Assembly (NCBI GenBank): GCA_035578155.1
Contig: JAPWDM010000024.1
Location: forward strand, 4,648,961 to 4,712,960
DNA from: Brachynemurus nebulosus
Lineage: Eukaryota > Arthropoda > Insecta > Neuroptera > Myrmeleontidae
Direction of reading: 5' to 3'
DNA: 64,000 nt
The position numbers and the translations under genes are program-made. The notes beneath the pieces were generated by a model. It had not been told where the DNA came from, searched no databases, and worked only from the letters and a program-made list of their open reading frames with translations. Of this stretch, positions 34,501-47,024 are shown in pieces (within the stretch, counting starts at the first letter, position 1; each line of letters starts with the position of its first letter).

Positions 34501-34984
34501 ATATTGTTCAAATTATTTTATTCATCCAAAACTTTATTAATGTCTGATTTTGAATTATACTCGCATTTATACAAAATGAAAATGTTCATATAGTTGGAAT
34601 GTAAAAATGAAATTTTGTCATTTATCAAAGTTATTATAATTTTTACTATGCTTTTTCAATATATTAGGTAGTAGATCTTGTAGGAGATAGCTAACTTGTC
34701 TGCTGTGCTCTCTGACGTGCATTCCTATCGCATGAAATGATTTTCATTTGATAAAAATATTTCTATACCTATTTGAACTTCTAACAGGTTCAAATCATTA
34801 TAATATATACTAACAATGCAGTAGCGTATCACTGCTGAGAAATTTAATTTTTAATGAATTTTTTCTTTAAAATAATAAAAATAAGTTTACATTTTATATA
34901 CTAATAACATTTTTGAAATTAAATTAATATTTCTATTTACTAAAAACTAGATGAAAACCACTTCTATAGTATTTATTCTAGTAC

Positions 34985-35060
34985 TCTAGTGATTAGTTAA
35001 CGATGTGATAAAGGATTTTTATTATAAACTCAATACCGAACGAGTTATTAATTTATTCTA
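34985..35060 (+). repeat. fragment of the 15494-17150 element
   Basis: TGATTAGTTAACGATGTGAT then AAAGGATTTTTATTATAAAC and TCAATACCGAACGAGTTATT match 15594-15662 with few differences. Confidence 0.75.
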
Positions 35061-35098
35061 TTAAACAGTATTATTTTATTCTATTAAATACTTTTTTT

Positions 35099-35103
<5 letters not shown>

Positions 35104-35186
<83 letters not shown>
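35104..35186. repeat. (AT)n microsatellite
   Basis: An uninterrupted AT array bordering the 35187-35570 segment. Confidence 0.95.
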
Positions 35187-35840
<654 letters not shown>

Positions 35841-35844
<4 letters not shown>

Positions 35845-36216
35845 CCAAAAAAATATCAAATAAATAAAATAATATTTGAGGCATTCAAATTCAAATTGAA
35901 ATTGAGTAAATCAATTTTTAAGTTAAAAAAAATCTGAAGCAGAGAGAAGATATTGGGTAAAAATAAAACTCTTTGAGTTGTTTAGAGCATGAGTATAAAA
36001 TTTTATTTGAATCCTTGTAATCTCAGGGGATTCTGGGTTCGTGAATGATGAAGTTCAGACTTAGCATGTTACATTCAAATTCATATATTTAACAATAAAT
36101 TTGATTTTTTAATTTTCTTGTTAAACTAGAGAAAGTAAATAAAAAAATTAAATAGTTAACAACAATGAAATTTACTAGGTAACCCAAAATTTGCTAGATC
36201 GCAGTGTAAACGTATC

Positions 36217-36218
<2 letters not shown>
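35841..36218. other. no recognisable gene
   Basis: AT-rich spacer with nothing supported. Confidence 0.4.
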
Positions 36219-36293
<75 letters not shown>

Positions 36294-36297
36294 TATG
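36219..36297. repeat. (AT)n microsatellite
   Basis: An AT array directly bordering the left end of the 36298-37704 element. Confidence 0.95.
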
Positions 36298-37700
36298 AGT
36301 CGTATAGTTCCAAAACTGGCCTTGTCCATTTTGTAAAATTTTTCAGGAAACGCAAAAAACTGTTACTAGTACACATGACCTCTAAAATATTCAGATGGTA
36401 AGTTTTTTCAACACTAAATTGATGTTGGATTAAGAAACATTAATAAAAATTATGAAATATTGCATAGTTTTTTATTAAATAGCTTCTAAATTTTGGACAA
36501 GGCCACTTTTGGAACTAAACCACGGATAAGGTCAGTTTTGTAACTAACCCTAATGGATTAGAAAAGTTTTGAAAATGACATATTCTCAAGCGTTTAAATA
36601 AACGACACAAATTGAACTTCAAAACATTTATTTATGAGGCTATTACATTTCCAAAATAAACTATTTTCATAAAGACTCCTAGAGATAAGATAGGTGAATT
36701 TACCTAAGGCCCAACCAGGGTAATGAGTGCCATGGTAATGTTCGCCCTTGCACATGTATTCCGTAGCTGCAGTAATAGGCCAAGCTAGCTTTGCGTTTTC
36801 AAGTTATACGAAAATGTTCAATTTTAAACTTTTCCTAATTTTCTATTTACTTTTCGCTCAAGTGTATACATTTGTGCAAGTCTTATGTATATATTTGCTT
36901 GTAGGATTCTAAGAGCTCCACAAAACGATACATGAAGCTTCCCAAAACAAGGAATTTAGTTAAGCGTGGAATAAAGATGAGTTCTAGATAAGGAGCATAC
37001 AAAAACCAGTGCTATAAACACAACTGTTTCCTAACTACGATATAAATTCAGCGATAACTTGTCTTTAACTTTTCAGTTCACTTTTTTGTGACAGTAGTCG
37101 TGTTTTTTAATCGATGATATTTTATAAGACCTTTCCAGTAAGGAACACTGATTATGATCCTTTATTGATTCAATGATGTCAATGGTCTTTATGTCCGGAC
37201 CATTATTTACTGAAACTTTTCCGAGACAATTTCTATAGAATTCCAATTCTTCAATACTTTCCATTTCGTTCCCAAAATGTTTTGTGAATAAAAATTTGAC
37301 ATCATTTAAGTTAGCAGCTTTAATTTTACTTTCAAGGGAAAGTATCTCTGGCTCCGAAGTGTTCTGGAGGTTATTGAAAAAGCTTTAAAAGCAGTAGAGG
37401 ATTTTACTTGGATTAGGCAAGCTATGGAATTGAGTACCTATTGTGTAATGGCGGAGACTGTGGATAAGGTTAGTTTTGAAAATAACTGAATAAGCCTAGT
37501 TATGAAACTGACACATGAGTGGATAAAACTGGTTTTGGAAATAACCTCGATTTTTAAAATTAATTTACACAGGGTACGAATTTTTTTGAAACTTACTAAT
37601 TATTGCTATAGATGGACATTTGTCATTTAACTGTATAATAATACGGTGTCATTAACTCCAAATCGATTTTTTGTAGACAAGGCCACTTTTGGAACTATAC

Positions 37701-37704
<4 letters not shown>
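36298..37704. mobile_element. TIR element, ~1.4 kb, inserted between AT arrays
   Basis: AGTCGTATAGTTCCAAAACT then GGCCTTGTC on the left is mirrored by GACAAGGCC and ACTTTTGGAACTATACGACT on the right (~29 bp, one or two differences). AT arrays abut both ends. A related sequence, GGACAAGGCCACTTTTGGAA, recurs internally at about 36495, with weaker copies at 36527, 37462 and 37512. There is no transposase. The interior holds a family C copy (36690-36965). Confidence 0.75.
36690..36965 (-). repeat. family C copy with unexpanded AT site
   Basis: Inverse of 1210-1580 (CCATGGTAATGTTCGCCCTT, ATGTATTCCG, GGATTCTAAGAGCTCCAC). Where the other copy has ~104 bp of AT this one has only a short AT-rich ATGTATATATTTGC. 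Confidence 0.7.

Positions 37705-37789
<85 letters not shown>
37705..37789. repeat. (AT)n microsatellite
   Basis: An AT array bordering the right end of the 36298-37704 element. Confidence 0.95.
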
Positions 37790-37790
<1 letters not shown>

Positions 37791-38630
37791 TTTTTAATGA
37801 ACCATATTGTCGCATGTCAAATATTACTAATTGATCTTACTGATTTTGAATTAACAAATGTTGGCTTTTGATTAGGAGTTTCATGAAATGCCTGTACATT
37901 TCATAGATCATGATCTGGATGGGTCAACGATCAACCGCCGACATATTTATTATAATAACATGATAATAACAAGTTAGTATTCGATATGCATCATAATTAT
38001 TTTAATTAAAAATTTTTAACATTATGTATTGCATAATTATAGCTCTAGCCTCACAATACCATCGCATTAATTAATTAAAACCGTTCATATAAATTAATTT
38101 TATCTAAAAAAGGATATCTAATATTTGAAGATGTAATGAGAAATCTTATAATATGATTGTTAATAAAGTTTAAAAGTTTCAAATTCAAAAGGATTATTTC
38201 GAATTTTAAATTATAAAACTTGGTTTTGTGAATACTGTACTACTGAGGGAAAACTTAAATTTTTACAAATTATTGATTAAAACGTGTGTTACAAAGTAGA
38301 AAAACTAAAAAATTATTACTAACTTTTGTGACAAGATATATTTTAATTGAAGTCATGTATGTACATACATCAAAACACACAAAAGTATATAATATTAATA
38401 TAATTTTAGACACAGCATAATTGTATTTTATAAACACAATATATTTTCAACATAACACAATTCACATTTTTAAAAAAATGTTATTAAAACAGTCAAAATT
38501 TTAAATTTGTTTGCAATATTTTATTAATAAAAAATATATAAAAAAAATATAGGTAATTAAATTTTTTGTCATATTGGGGTCAATTTTCATAGCTTATCAA
38601 TACCGCTCCTTTATTTAGCATAATAATTAT
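37790..38630. other. no recognisable gene
   Basis: AT-rich sequence with nothing supported. Confidence 0.4.
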
Positions 38631-38664
38631 GTTTTTAATTTCAAATGTTATTGAGTATCGAAAC

Positions 38665-38873
38665 ATTATTAATGTATGGCGGACTTTTGTCCGTATTTAA
38701 ACATACACCAATATTCATATGTTTACTTAATTTCCAGCTTTAGTTGATACTTGAACACTTGATGTACTTTGGCAAATGGCCATTTCATTATGTTAATTTA
38801 AATTCATATTAAACATACACCAATATTGGTGTATGTTTAAATACAAACAAAAGTCCGCCATACATTAATAATT
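38665..38873. repeat. MITE, ~209 bp, nested in the Harbinger arm
   Basis: TTAATGTATGGCGGACTTTT and AAACATACACCAATATT on the left are mirrored by AATATTGGTGTATGTTT and AAAAGTCCGCCATACATTAA on the right. It splits the left arm of the surrounding element, whose right arm is continuous at the same place. Confidence 0.8.
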
Positions 38874-39192
38874 GGTTCGTTCGTGCAACCAATTTCAAAC
38901 TAATTAGTGATTTTTAAAACTATGATTACTGCGCATGTTCAACAACAAACTAGTTTCAAATTATTTTGACGCTCGAACGGTGAATTCGAGATTAAGGTTT
39001 AATTAAGAATCACCAGATGTCACTCTTATCGTGTCATACCGGCATGTCATGGACTCATGGGCCTCATGGATGTCATACACATTTTATAGTGTGACTAATA
39101 AGGTTATAAAATATTGACATTTTACGTAATTTAACAATTTTGCTTTTAGTTATTAAAATATTTGCAAAATATCCAATGAAATATTAAAATAT

Positions 39193-39489
39193 TTAATTGC
39201 ACTTAATTTTCCATTCCATTCCAGTAAGCGCATTTAATTTTCCATTCCCACCCAACTGATGTTTGAAATATTCACTAAGCTGAAAACGTTCTGCTAGACT
39301 TTCAGCTACATGTCTATTTATTTTGAAATGCTCAATAAATTCTTTATTATTATATAATTGAATAGTATTTTCAAAGTAATTTTCATTTTTTAGTCGAATT
39401 CTACTAATTTCAAAATCAAATAAATTCACTCGAAATAGACAAGTCGCTGGAACTAAATGTATTTTGGTGCTGGATGAACTTTCATTCAT
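39193..39489 (-). pseudogene. PIF/Harbinger (HARBI1-like) transposase N-terminal fragment
   Basis: The minus-strand frame from ATG 39487-39489 gives about 98 residues. It starts MNESSSSTKIHLVPATCLF, continues FDFEISRIRLKNENYFENTI and QLYNNKEFIEHFKINRHVAE, and ends near YFKHQLGGNGKLNALT. The pattern FxEHFKxxRxxxExLxERF followed by GKLNALT resembles the N-terminal helical region that precedes the DDE nuclease of HARBI1-like proteins. The DDE domain is missing; the frame leaves homology after LNALTG where a small local duplication (GCGCATTTAATTTTCCATTC and a variant) occurs. It is not functional. The family call is from recalled patterns. Confidence 0.6.
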
Positions 39490-40069
39490 TTTGTACAATA
39501 AGAGAAAGAAAAACTAATGAAAAATATTATTGTGAATTCATTTCTTCTCTGTAAACGATAAAAAGGACACAATAAAACTGTATTTAAATATGAATATTTC
39601 TTTTTAAAAATTATTTACCTGTACCTAGTAAAAAAATATTTCAAAAAAATTTCACAAGAAAAAATAACTGAAATAAAAGTTCCCAAACAATACATCTAAC
39701 CTACCAGACAATAAAATATTTAAATTTTAAACAGTAATATATATTTGAGATCTACTGCGCAAGTACAATCCGACAAATTTGTTAAAAATTAGTGAATTTT
39801 TCTTGCTGTCGTGTATTAGTTCAAAATTTTATTTTTAAGCTGCTAGAACATTAGATTTACAATCAAATCACAAATTTAGTTTTTCTCGAACGCTCATTCA
39901 ACAAATACGCATGCTCCGTACAGTTTTGTACTTTCAAAACTGTTGCACGAACAAACCTAATGTTTCACAGACACTCGATAACATTTGAAATTAAAAATAT
40001 AAACTGCGTCTCGCATTAAAGAGAGGTTGTGTTTGATTGATTATCAGATTGGAATTGCACTCGAACAAG

Positions 40070-40141
40070 CGGTCGGTGGCCTAATTGGTAAGGCGCTTGG
40101 CTAGCAACCAAGAGATCCGGGTTCGAGTCCCAGCCGATCCA
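40070..40141 (+). tRNA. tRNA-Ala(AGC)-like gene
   Basis: A 72-nt cloverleaf can be drawn. The D stem is GCCT/AGGC, the anticodon stem CTTGG/CCAAG is perfect around the loop CTAGCAA (anticodon AGC at 40103-40105), and the T arm carries TTCGAGT. The A box TGGCCTAATTGG and B box GGTTCGAGTCC fit RNA polymerase III promoters, and a T5 terminator follows at 40151-40155. The acceptor stem keeps G3:U70 and A73, alanine identity features. Pair 1:72 is C-C and one T-stem pair is C-A, so it may be a decayed copy or a tRNA-derived sequence. The gene reads on the plus strand. Confidence 0.65.
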
Positions 40142-40242
40142 ATTTGATAATTTTTCAAACACTATGTGAATTTTAATTAACATAATAATTATGGTTTATT
40201 TTCCTATGTTGCTTAACCTTAACTAAATATTTAAACAAAGTT

Positions 40243-40409
<167 letters not shown>

Positions 40410-41200
40410 CCCTTAAGTGATGCATGATTACCTGTAATGACCTGTAAATGTTGCTTTTTGACTGATTTATTTCGAGAAAAATTACACATATAAAATACAT
40501 GTTTTGAAGTACAAAAAAATTCGGGCCAAACCCAAAATAAAAATCCAAAAATCGCCCCTGCCCAGTTCTTTATTTTGAATTTTTTCCGGTTCTTTCTCTC
40601 GATTATTTATTATAAAAAAAACAACTGTAATAATTGTGTCAAAAAAATAATCGTTAATCGAAACAAAAAAATTAGTTTATTAACCGGTGGGTTTTTGGCA
40701 TCCCTAGAATCAGTGTGAATTTCTCACACTCGGTTGAAATTCAGTTGAAACAACTAGAAATATAAATGCTAAACTCGGTGACAGTGATGCTATACTACAA
40801 CTTCCTTTCGAGAGATATCATTTCAGTCCATAATAAAGAAAAACAGAAATATAGAAGTAAGTATGTCAGTTGTGTGAAGAAAACACAATATATGTACTTA
40901 ATATAATATCGTTGAAAATTCCTTTATAACCGTCATTTATTTTCCTAAAATCTCTTTTATTTTCATATTACGTAGACAAAAGATGGAGTACATCATATAT
41001 ATTAAATATAATCCTTTTGCTTATAAATAATACGAGCTTATATAAAATTTTTAATGAATCAGTACTTTTTCACGTTGCTCTCTAAATCGCACATTTCTAT
41101 AAAATTTAAAAAGTTCATGACCCTCTATGTCTATACTATACTAGATTTCTAGCAACATAGAAGATAAGCAAAGTAAGAAGACGGGTATGGATTATTTTAG
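40410..41200. other. no recognisable gene
   Basis: AT-rich sequence with nothing supported. Confidence 0.4.
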
Positions 41201-41201
41201 G

Positions 41202-41281
41202 TATATTTTGTTTATTGTGTTTAGCATATGAATCTGTTTTGCAGAACAGATTCATATGCTAAACACAATAAACAAAATATA
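41202..41281. repeat. perfect hairpin palindrome, 37-bp arms
   Basis: TATATTTTGTTTATTGTGTT ... GCATATGAATCTGTT is exactly mirrored to 41281 around a loop of about six bases (TTGCAG) at 41239-41244. Confidence 0.9.
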
Positions 41282-41500
41282 ATCGTAATACTTAATACCT
41301 AGAAACAGGAATAAGAAATTTTGGGGCTTAACAACATGCTCCGACAAAAATAATTAAATATTGTGTTATATATTGTTTTATAAGGCTCATATTTTTATTA
41401 ATTCAAAATCTTATAAGGCGACTGGTTTCATTAACTAATTATTATTACAGCGTATATCAAAACAATTCGCACGTTTTTCCAAAAATTTTCTTTTTTTTCT

Positions 41501-41543
41501 TAATTATTTTTTAACCGTTGACCCAACGGTCAAAAAATAATTA
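41501..41543. repeat. short palindrome
   Basis: TAATTATTTTTTAACCGTTG and its near-exact mirror CAACGGTCAAAAAATAATTA, separated by ACC. Confidence 0.85.
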
Positions 41544-41783
41544 AAATTACAAAGTGTACCCAAAAATATTCTTCATCAAAAATTTTCTTTCCTTGGTATT
41601 TTATATTCAAAGTTTGCAAATTATTGCTTCTTATGTCTATTTACATACTTCCAGTACGAAGAAATTAAGTTTTAGTTTCTTGGTTATTATTTTTCATTTT
41701 GTTTTATTATTATTATTACAAGAGTTCATATTATTATATTATAGTTTTATTATTATTACGGGTTCATATTAGAATAGTAGGAG

Positions 41784-42177
41784 AGCCAGTGGCCGTTTTG
41801 CGATGATCATTTCAACACTCGTCAAATTGAGAGGATAGGATCTTGGATACCTACTCTACATATAAATTTAGTTTTGGCAAGCCTATTTGGCCGGGTTGAG
41901 TCATCCTTAACCTTTAAAGAGGGTAAAAAATAAGACCCAATTTATATAAAGTAACAGTTCTTGAATTTTGATACCTGAGACTTAAGACTATTTTTCATCG
42001 ATAAAAAACGTTCTGTCAATGTTTTCTCTTCATCAAGGTACTGCCAGAACAATCAAGATATTGTGTAAGCCGAATAGATTTGCCAGAACTGAATTTTTGT
42101 GTAAAGTAAGTATCCAGGATCTTATCTTCTCAATCTGACGAGTGTTGAAATGACCATCCGCAAATCGGCCACTGGCT
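41784..42177. repeat. MITE, 394 bp, ~110-bp TIRs
   Basis: AGCCAGTGGCCG ... ATCATTTCAACACTCGTCAA ... AGGATCTTGGATACCTACT is mirrored by AGTAAGTATCCAGGATCT ... CTGACGAGTGTTGAAATGA ... CGGCCACTGGCT. No coding potential. Confidence 0.85.
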
Positions 42178-42659
42178 TTTGCTCTGCAAGAGTATCAGAC
42201 CAACTGTGAAACTATTTTAATTGCACTCATTGTGAAAAGTACTTCCACTTTGAACATGCGCTTTTGCAAACTCTTTCACTAATAATAAATTATAATTTGC
42301 AGAATAAATTAGTGTTATTATTAAAGTTAACCCGCAACTATTTGCTTACTTGCAGAATTGAAAAGCCTATATGTAACATTTCGCTAATTTGCGAACGAAA
42401 GGCCCGATCCTCCTTTGTCCAAAATACATATTCCTGGACAACGGAGATGTATGGCTATAGAATTCATAAAAGTGTTTGGAACTTCCAAGCTTTTCACTAA
42501 ATTTTATAAAATTTGGATGTTTCGTTCAAGAGTTATCGTGCTCCTACGTCGATTCTACCGTTGCTGTGATCCCCCCTTGTGTATAAACTTACTTTCGAGA
42601 AAAATTAAAAAATATATATCTTTTAACTACATTCTTTATATTGTATATATAAAAAAAAA

Positions 42660-43025
42660 CAAATTGAATTTTTTTTCGAAGTCCGTCATTTTGTTATATT
42701 TCGATAAAATTTCATAATTCTAGTTCCGACCAGAATGACATATCTATAGATTAAGACAAATTAAGAATTTTTGATTTCAGATGTCCCCAAAAGCCAAAAT
42801 CATGCGGGCCATCCAGATACTTTTTGTTTGAAGCGTCAACTTCAAGTGATAATAATAATAATAAAAAAAATTTATTTATTAAAAAAAATTTTTTTTGGTA
42901 CCTTAAGATGTAAATAAAAACATATTAAAAATTCAAAACTTTTCATTTATTCTTTCTCAAAAAAAGAAAAATGCCCCTAAAAATAGGTATGAAAAACAAA
43001 GCGAGTTACCAGACTACTACCTTAA
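42660..43025 (+). repeat. solo arm of the 17385-19484 foldback
   Basis: It runs from TTTTCGAAGTCCGTCATTTT to CCAGACTACTACCTTAA, matching the right arm of the foldback without the 1.39-kb insertion. It includes the uninterrupted sequence AGACAAATTAAGAATTT. Confidence 0.85.
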
Positions 43026-43353
43026 ACATTAAAATCTGGGGCTGTGGACAATAAATAGCGTTGAACCAACTTTTGAAAGTAACAAATCTAACAAAAAGAG
43101 CATTTAAAACATTTAATTCGAGCTTTGAGAAAAAAGGTTGCCAGTTTTTTTTAAAAAAAATAGGAATAAAAATCATGCGTCATGTCATGTCTCACATGTC
43201 TTACCAGCTAGCCGAGAAACACGTTTATTTTTCTTGAGTGCAAAGAGTTAATAATTGACTGTAACATACTACGTTTATGAGTATAATTTACCAATATATT
43301 AAATTGAAAAATAGCAAAATCTGAAATGATATGGTATGAAAAAATATAGAATT

Positions 43354-43359
43354 ACTTAC
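43354..43359 (-). promoter_or_regulatory. 5' splice donor of the receptor exon
   Basis: ACTTAC on the plus strand reads GTAAGT on the minus strand directly after codon position 2 of a Thr codon. It is a consensus donor. Confidence 0.85.
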
Positions 43360-43685
43360 GTGTTTGGCGCATTTCTCATATTACGGTTTTTAATAAACAC
43401 AATCACAAGTGTTCCGTTACCAATAACGCCAACAACAAATATAATAAAAAATAACACGGGCACAATATATGTCTCGGGACGTTTGTTATACGGTTTATAG
43501 TCAATTGGCACTTCTGTAGTCACTACATTCGAAGTCGGCACCGAAAAATTCAATAAATCGTCATTATAGAACGAAATATTGGTCACATCGTTATCACTGA
43601 AATAATTTACGACAGTTTTTATAAAAATATTATTATTCGCGTCGATAATATTATTTGAATCACTTATATTGTTATTACTATCCAT
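43360..43685 (-). CDS. CCHamide (bombesin-type) neuropeptide receptor, first coding exon
   Basis: The minus-strand exon begins at ATG 43683-43685; the frame upstream has a TAA 6 codons or fewer away, so the start is secure. It encodes 108 full codons and two bases of the next (phase 2), then GTAAGT, a canonical splice donor (43359-43354). Residues 1-70 form an Asn-rich extracellular N-terminus with several N-glycosylation sequons. Residues about 71-97, ETYIVPVLFFIIFVVGVIG then NGTLVIVFI, are the first transmembrane helix with the class A GN motif. KNRNMRNAPNT starts the first intracellular loop. The RPETYIVPVLF...GNGTL...MRNxPNT pattern is that of arthropod CCHamide receptors, G-protein-coupled sensors of feeding and growth peptides. 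The remaining exons were not found and probably lie beyond a long intron. Confidence 0.82.
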
Positions 43686-43689
43686 TTTT

Positions 43690-44695
43690 GTTTAACAAAT
43701 TTGTTTAACTTCTATTATAGAAAGAAAAATTAATAAACACATTTTACTTTAACAAGTGTTTTTCTTTTTTTTTAAAAAAAAAAAACAATAAAACTCAAGT
43801 TTGTTTAACATCTAAAAACATTTACGTAATTAAAAGAAAAAAAAATTAACTTTTTGTGGTAAAAATGTAAAATAATTAATTAACATTATTTATGAAGTCT
43901 TTGAACTGACAATGAACAGATCCTAAAAAAAAGAAATTTTAAACAACTCTACATTTTAGTTTTGTCATATGCCAAGAAAATGATTTACAATTTTATTACA
44001 CAGTAGAAACTCTCAACAGTACCACACACAATCCCTAAATCTAACAAGTAACAATACTCAACTGCTACCATTAAATAGCGAAAAATATGTACTAAATACG
44101 TTTTTTACTTATGTTTCAGCTAAATACGTTTTTTAAGGATAGAAAACATCTCTTATCCCCTGGAAATGGACAGTTATGATTCATTATTTTTGAAACGATA
44201 CATTTGCTAAAAAAAGTGCTTTGAACCAAAGTTGTAGAGTTCAAAGTGTCGCATTTGATGGCGACCTTATTGAAGTCGATTTTCAAAGTCAGTTAAAAAT
44301 CATTTCATCTATTTCAAAGAAAGTAGTTTACTTTTCATCCCTAAATCCTTGAAAATATATTCGGGTGAAATTCACGAGTAAGATAGTTAAAATTTAAATT
44401 AGTGATTAAGAAGTAATTTTGGAACATGCTTGCTCCACGACAGTTCGAAAAATAATAATTAATCATATGTCCGGATGAAATCCTAATACAAAATAAAGAA
44501 TAAAAGTAACAGTGGATAACTAGAGAGTAGCAGCAAAACTTTTTAAAAAGTTTTGAAAATTTCTAATATACATAGCATGCAAATAGAATGTTTAGCTTAC
44601 AATTAGAGTGACATTTTATGTTTTCTTAACTTTACTTCTATTCTGAAATTACTTACAAAACTGTTTTCTCTGTATCTCTATGGTTTTCTCCTAAT
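43690..44695. other. upstream of the receptor exon, no feature recognised
   Basis: AT-rich sequence that must contain 5' untranslated sequence or intron of the receptor gene. No TATA box or initiator can be singled out in this composition. Confidence 0.4.
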
Positions 44696-44698
44696 TAT

Positions 44699-45670
44699 TA
44701 AAAGCTTTTATTTGACTTGCTATGTTAGTATGTTTGTTTAAATCAAATCTTGGAATCAAAATTTAGACAGGTTCTATTTGTGCTAGAGGTTTCAAATTTT
44801 GCGTACATGTATAACGTTGATGACAATGCAGTATTGTATAATTAGTTTTGTCCTAAATCACCCCAAACCAAAATTGTTGGTTTTTAGTCCTGTGCAACTT
44901 TTCGACATTTCGAATTGTCAAATATTGTTCATTGATTTTACCATTGAGAAGAGAATCGACTAGAGAGAATGCTGTGTATTACAAATACATTAAGAAATTG
45001 AAGCAAAAAAATTGACTGATGTGAACAAAAAAATTGACTGATGAGATTACTTTAATGGCGGTCAAACCATTAATTTAATGGTTTATCTAATATTTATAAA
45101 CAAGTCTCCGTGGTTACAAGTTGGGCTTATTAAAATGGAGTCATGCTTCAAAATTTAATACCTGTGGTATCTCTAGGAAACATATTATGATAGTATGTTC
45201 GATTCAGTGCTCAAAGGATTTTACATTGCATTGTTCTGTTTCTATAGTTATGTTTGATTAGTGTCAATTAACCGATTAAAATATAGGTAAAAAAATTACA
45301 TCTTTATTTTTTTTTAAATTAATTGAATCAGACTAAAAAGTAGAAAATAAATTAAAGTAAAAAAAATGTTTTTTAAGAAAAAGCTTTTATTTAAAATTGC
45401 ACTAAAGAATAAAATAACTTTTGAGTGAGGTTTGAAGCAATATGCAACATAATTTATAAAAGCTTGAGGCGTTTCATTAAATTTGGTAACTACTGAAAAG
45501 TAAAATAGCTACACTTATATCCAAAACAGAAATGATTAATGATATCACTTCAAGCTTTTATAAATTATGTTGCATACTGCTTCAAACTTCACTCAAAAGT
45601 TATTTTATTTTTTTTAGTCCATTTTTAAATAATAGCTTTTTCTTAAAAAAACCCTTTTTTAATTTATTTT
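44699..45670 (-). repeat. dispersed repeat family D, copy 1
   Basis: Inverse of 62863-63560. It begins AAAGCTTTTATTTGACTTGC, includes GTTGGTTTTTAGTCCTGTGC and AACCGATTAAAATATAGG, and ends in a palindromic core (about 45370-45650). In the core CAATATGCAACATAATTTAT then AAAAGCTTGA is mirrored by its reverse complement. It carries extra sequence (about 44945-45230) relative to the other copy. Confidence 0.8.
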
Positions 45671-45939
45671 TTTATGTAAATTTGAACCTATTTTACCATT
45701 ACGTCAGGTTTTTTTTGTTTTTTATAACGCAACAAATCAATTCTAAAGATAGATTGAGTCAACACCTGAAATTACTTCTTATAGATACATGATGTCGTCA
45801 AAGTTCGGCACCAACTAATCATTTTTAAATTTAATTGACCTTGAAAATCGACCTCAAGGTCGACTTCAAGGGCACTGTCAAAAGCATTACTTTGAATTCT
45901 ACAACTTTAGTCCTCAACACTTTTTGCAGAAAATATATC

Positions 45940-46812
45940 CTTTCAGAAATTATTAGCCATAACTGTTTCCAGCTCCGCTTGCTGTTTAATAAGTATGTTG
46001 TTTCATTCAAATCGGTGAATATCAGTTGGGTAGTATTACTTGTAAGTAGGCAAGCAGCTCCTTTTGAATAAACCACAAATAAATAAACAATAATACCCCT
46101 GTTGCAGCATCTGCATAACATAGCGAATTTCCAAATATTGGGCACTGGTGGATCTCATCTAAGACCTGTATCCATTTAAAATAATTCAGCTTGCGAAGAG
46201 TGAAAAGATTTTCAAAATCAGTTAAGTAGTTAATTTTTGGCATTTTTAGGTCCCCAATAGCCTAACGGATCTCATATAAGATACCTTAAGTCCATTTAAA
46301 ATTGTTTAGTTTTCTAACATAAATGATTAATAGTGAAAAAATTTTCAAAATCGGTCCAGTTGTTTAATTTTTTTTCCTCGCATACAAACATAATTATTAT
46401 GTTATCTTTCTATAATATTTAATAATATTATATCATGACACTACCTTCATTATCTTGTTCATTTAAAATGCAATAAAAAAAAAGAAATCTCCCTTACATA
46501 TGCTTAAAATATCGACTTAATTTTAATTTAAAAAAATGAGCCAGAGATATGATATTATAATACATAGATTTTGAAAAACTACTATTTGTTTTACGTAAAA
46601 AAAATGAAAATTTCTATAATTTATGAGGAATTGAGACAGAAATTTAAATTACCTATTACACTGGCAAAGAGAGCAAAGTGAGGCAAAAGTGAAAAATTAC
46701 GATTTTCTCTACTTAACATAAAAATTACTTAACATAAAAAGAAAATTATAAGAACATTTTCTTCATAAATTTTTTCGTCATTTCAACGATGTGAAAATCG
46801 AATCGTCATTTT
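45940..46812. repeat. left arm of a large inverted repeat (family A)
   Basis: Inverse of 51838-52455 (about 620 bp nearly identical) and of 50027-50295. The same 73-codon frame occurs in both arms with one residue different, which shows how similar the copies are; it has no recognisable domain. Confidence 0.85.
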
Positions 46813-46925
46813 CTAGTTCCTCATTTCTTCCCATGAAACTTTTGTCCAGATTATTTTTCGATAAAGTCAATATTAACTGAGATATTGCGGAACTTTTGCG
46901 GAGCTATTCAGGAACTTTATGAACG

Positions 46926-47024
<99 letters not shown>

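Larger units (their letters stand above)
38636..40003. mobile_element. PIF/Harbinger-like element relic
   Basis: The left flank TTTTAATTTCAAATGTTATT ... GAAACATTA and the block GGTTCGTTCGTGCAAC (from about 38878) are mirrored on the right by GTTGCACGAACAAACC, TAATGTTTC and ATAACATTTGAAATTAAAAA (39945-40000). Between them lies a truncated PIF/Harbinger transposase N-terminus (39193-39489, minus). The left inverted arm is interrupted by a separate MITE (38665-38873). Target duplications could not be fixed. Confidence 0.6.

Noticed and set aside
42264..42717. Two overlapping frames between a MITE and the solo foldback arm
   Set aside because: The second runs into repeat sequence and neither shows a domain.
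46022..46243. 73-codon frame with an almost identical partner at 52160-52381
   Set aside because: Both lie in the arms of one inverted repeat; the similarity is that of the DNA copy. The protein has no recognisable domain.
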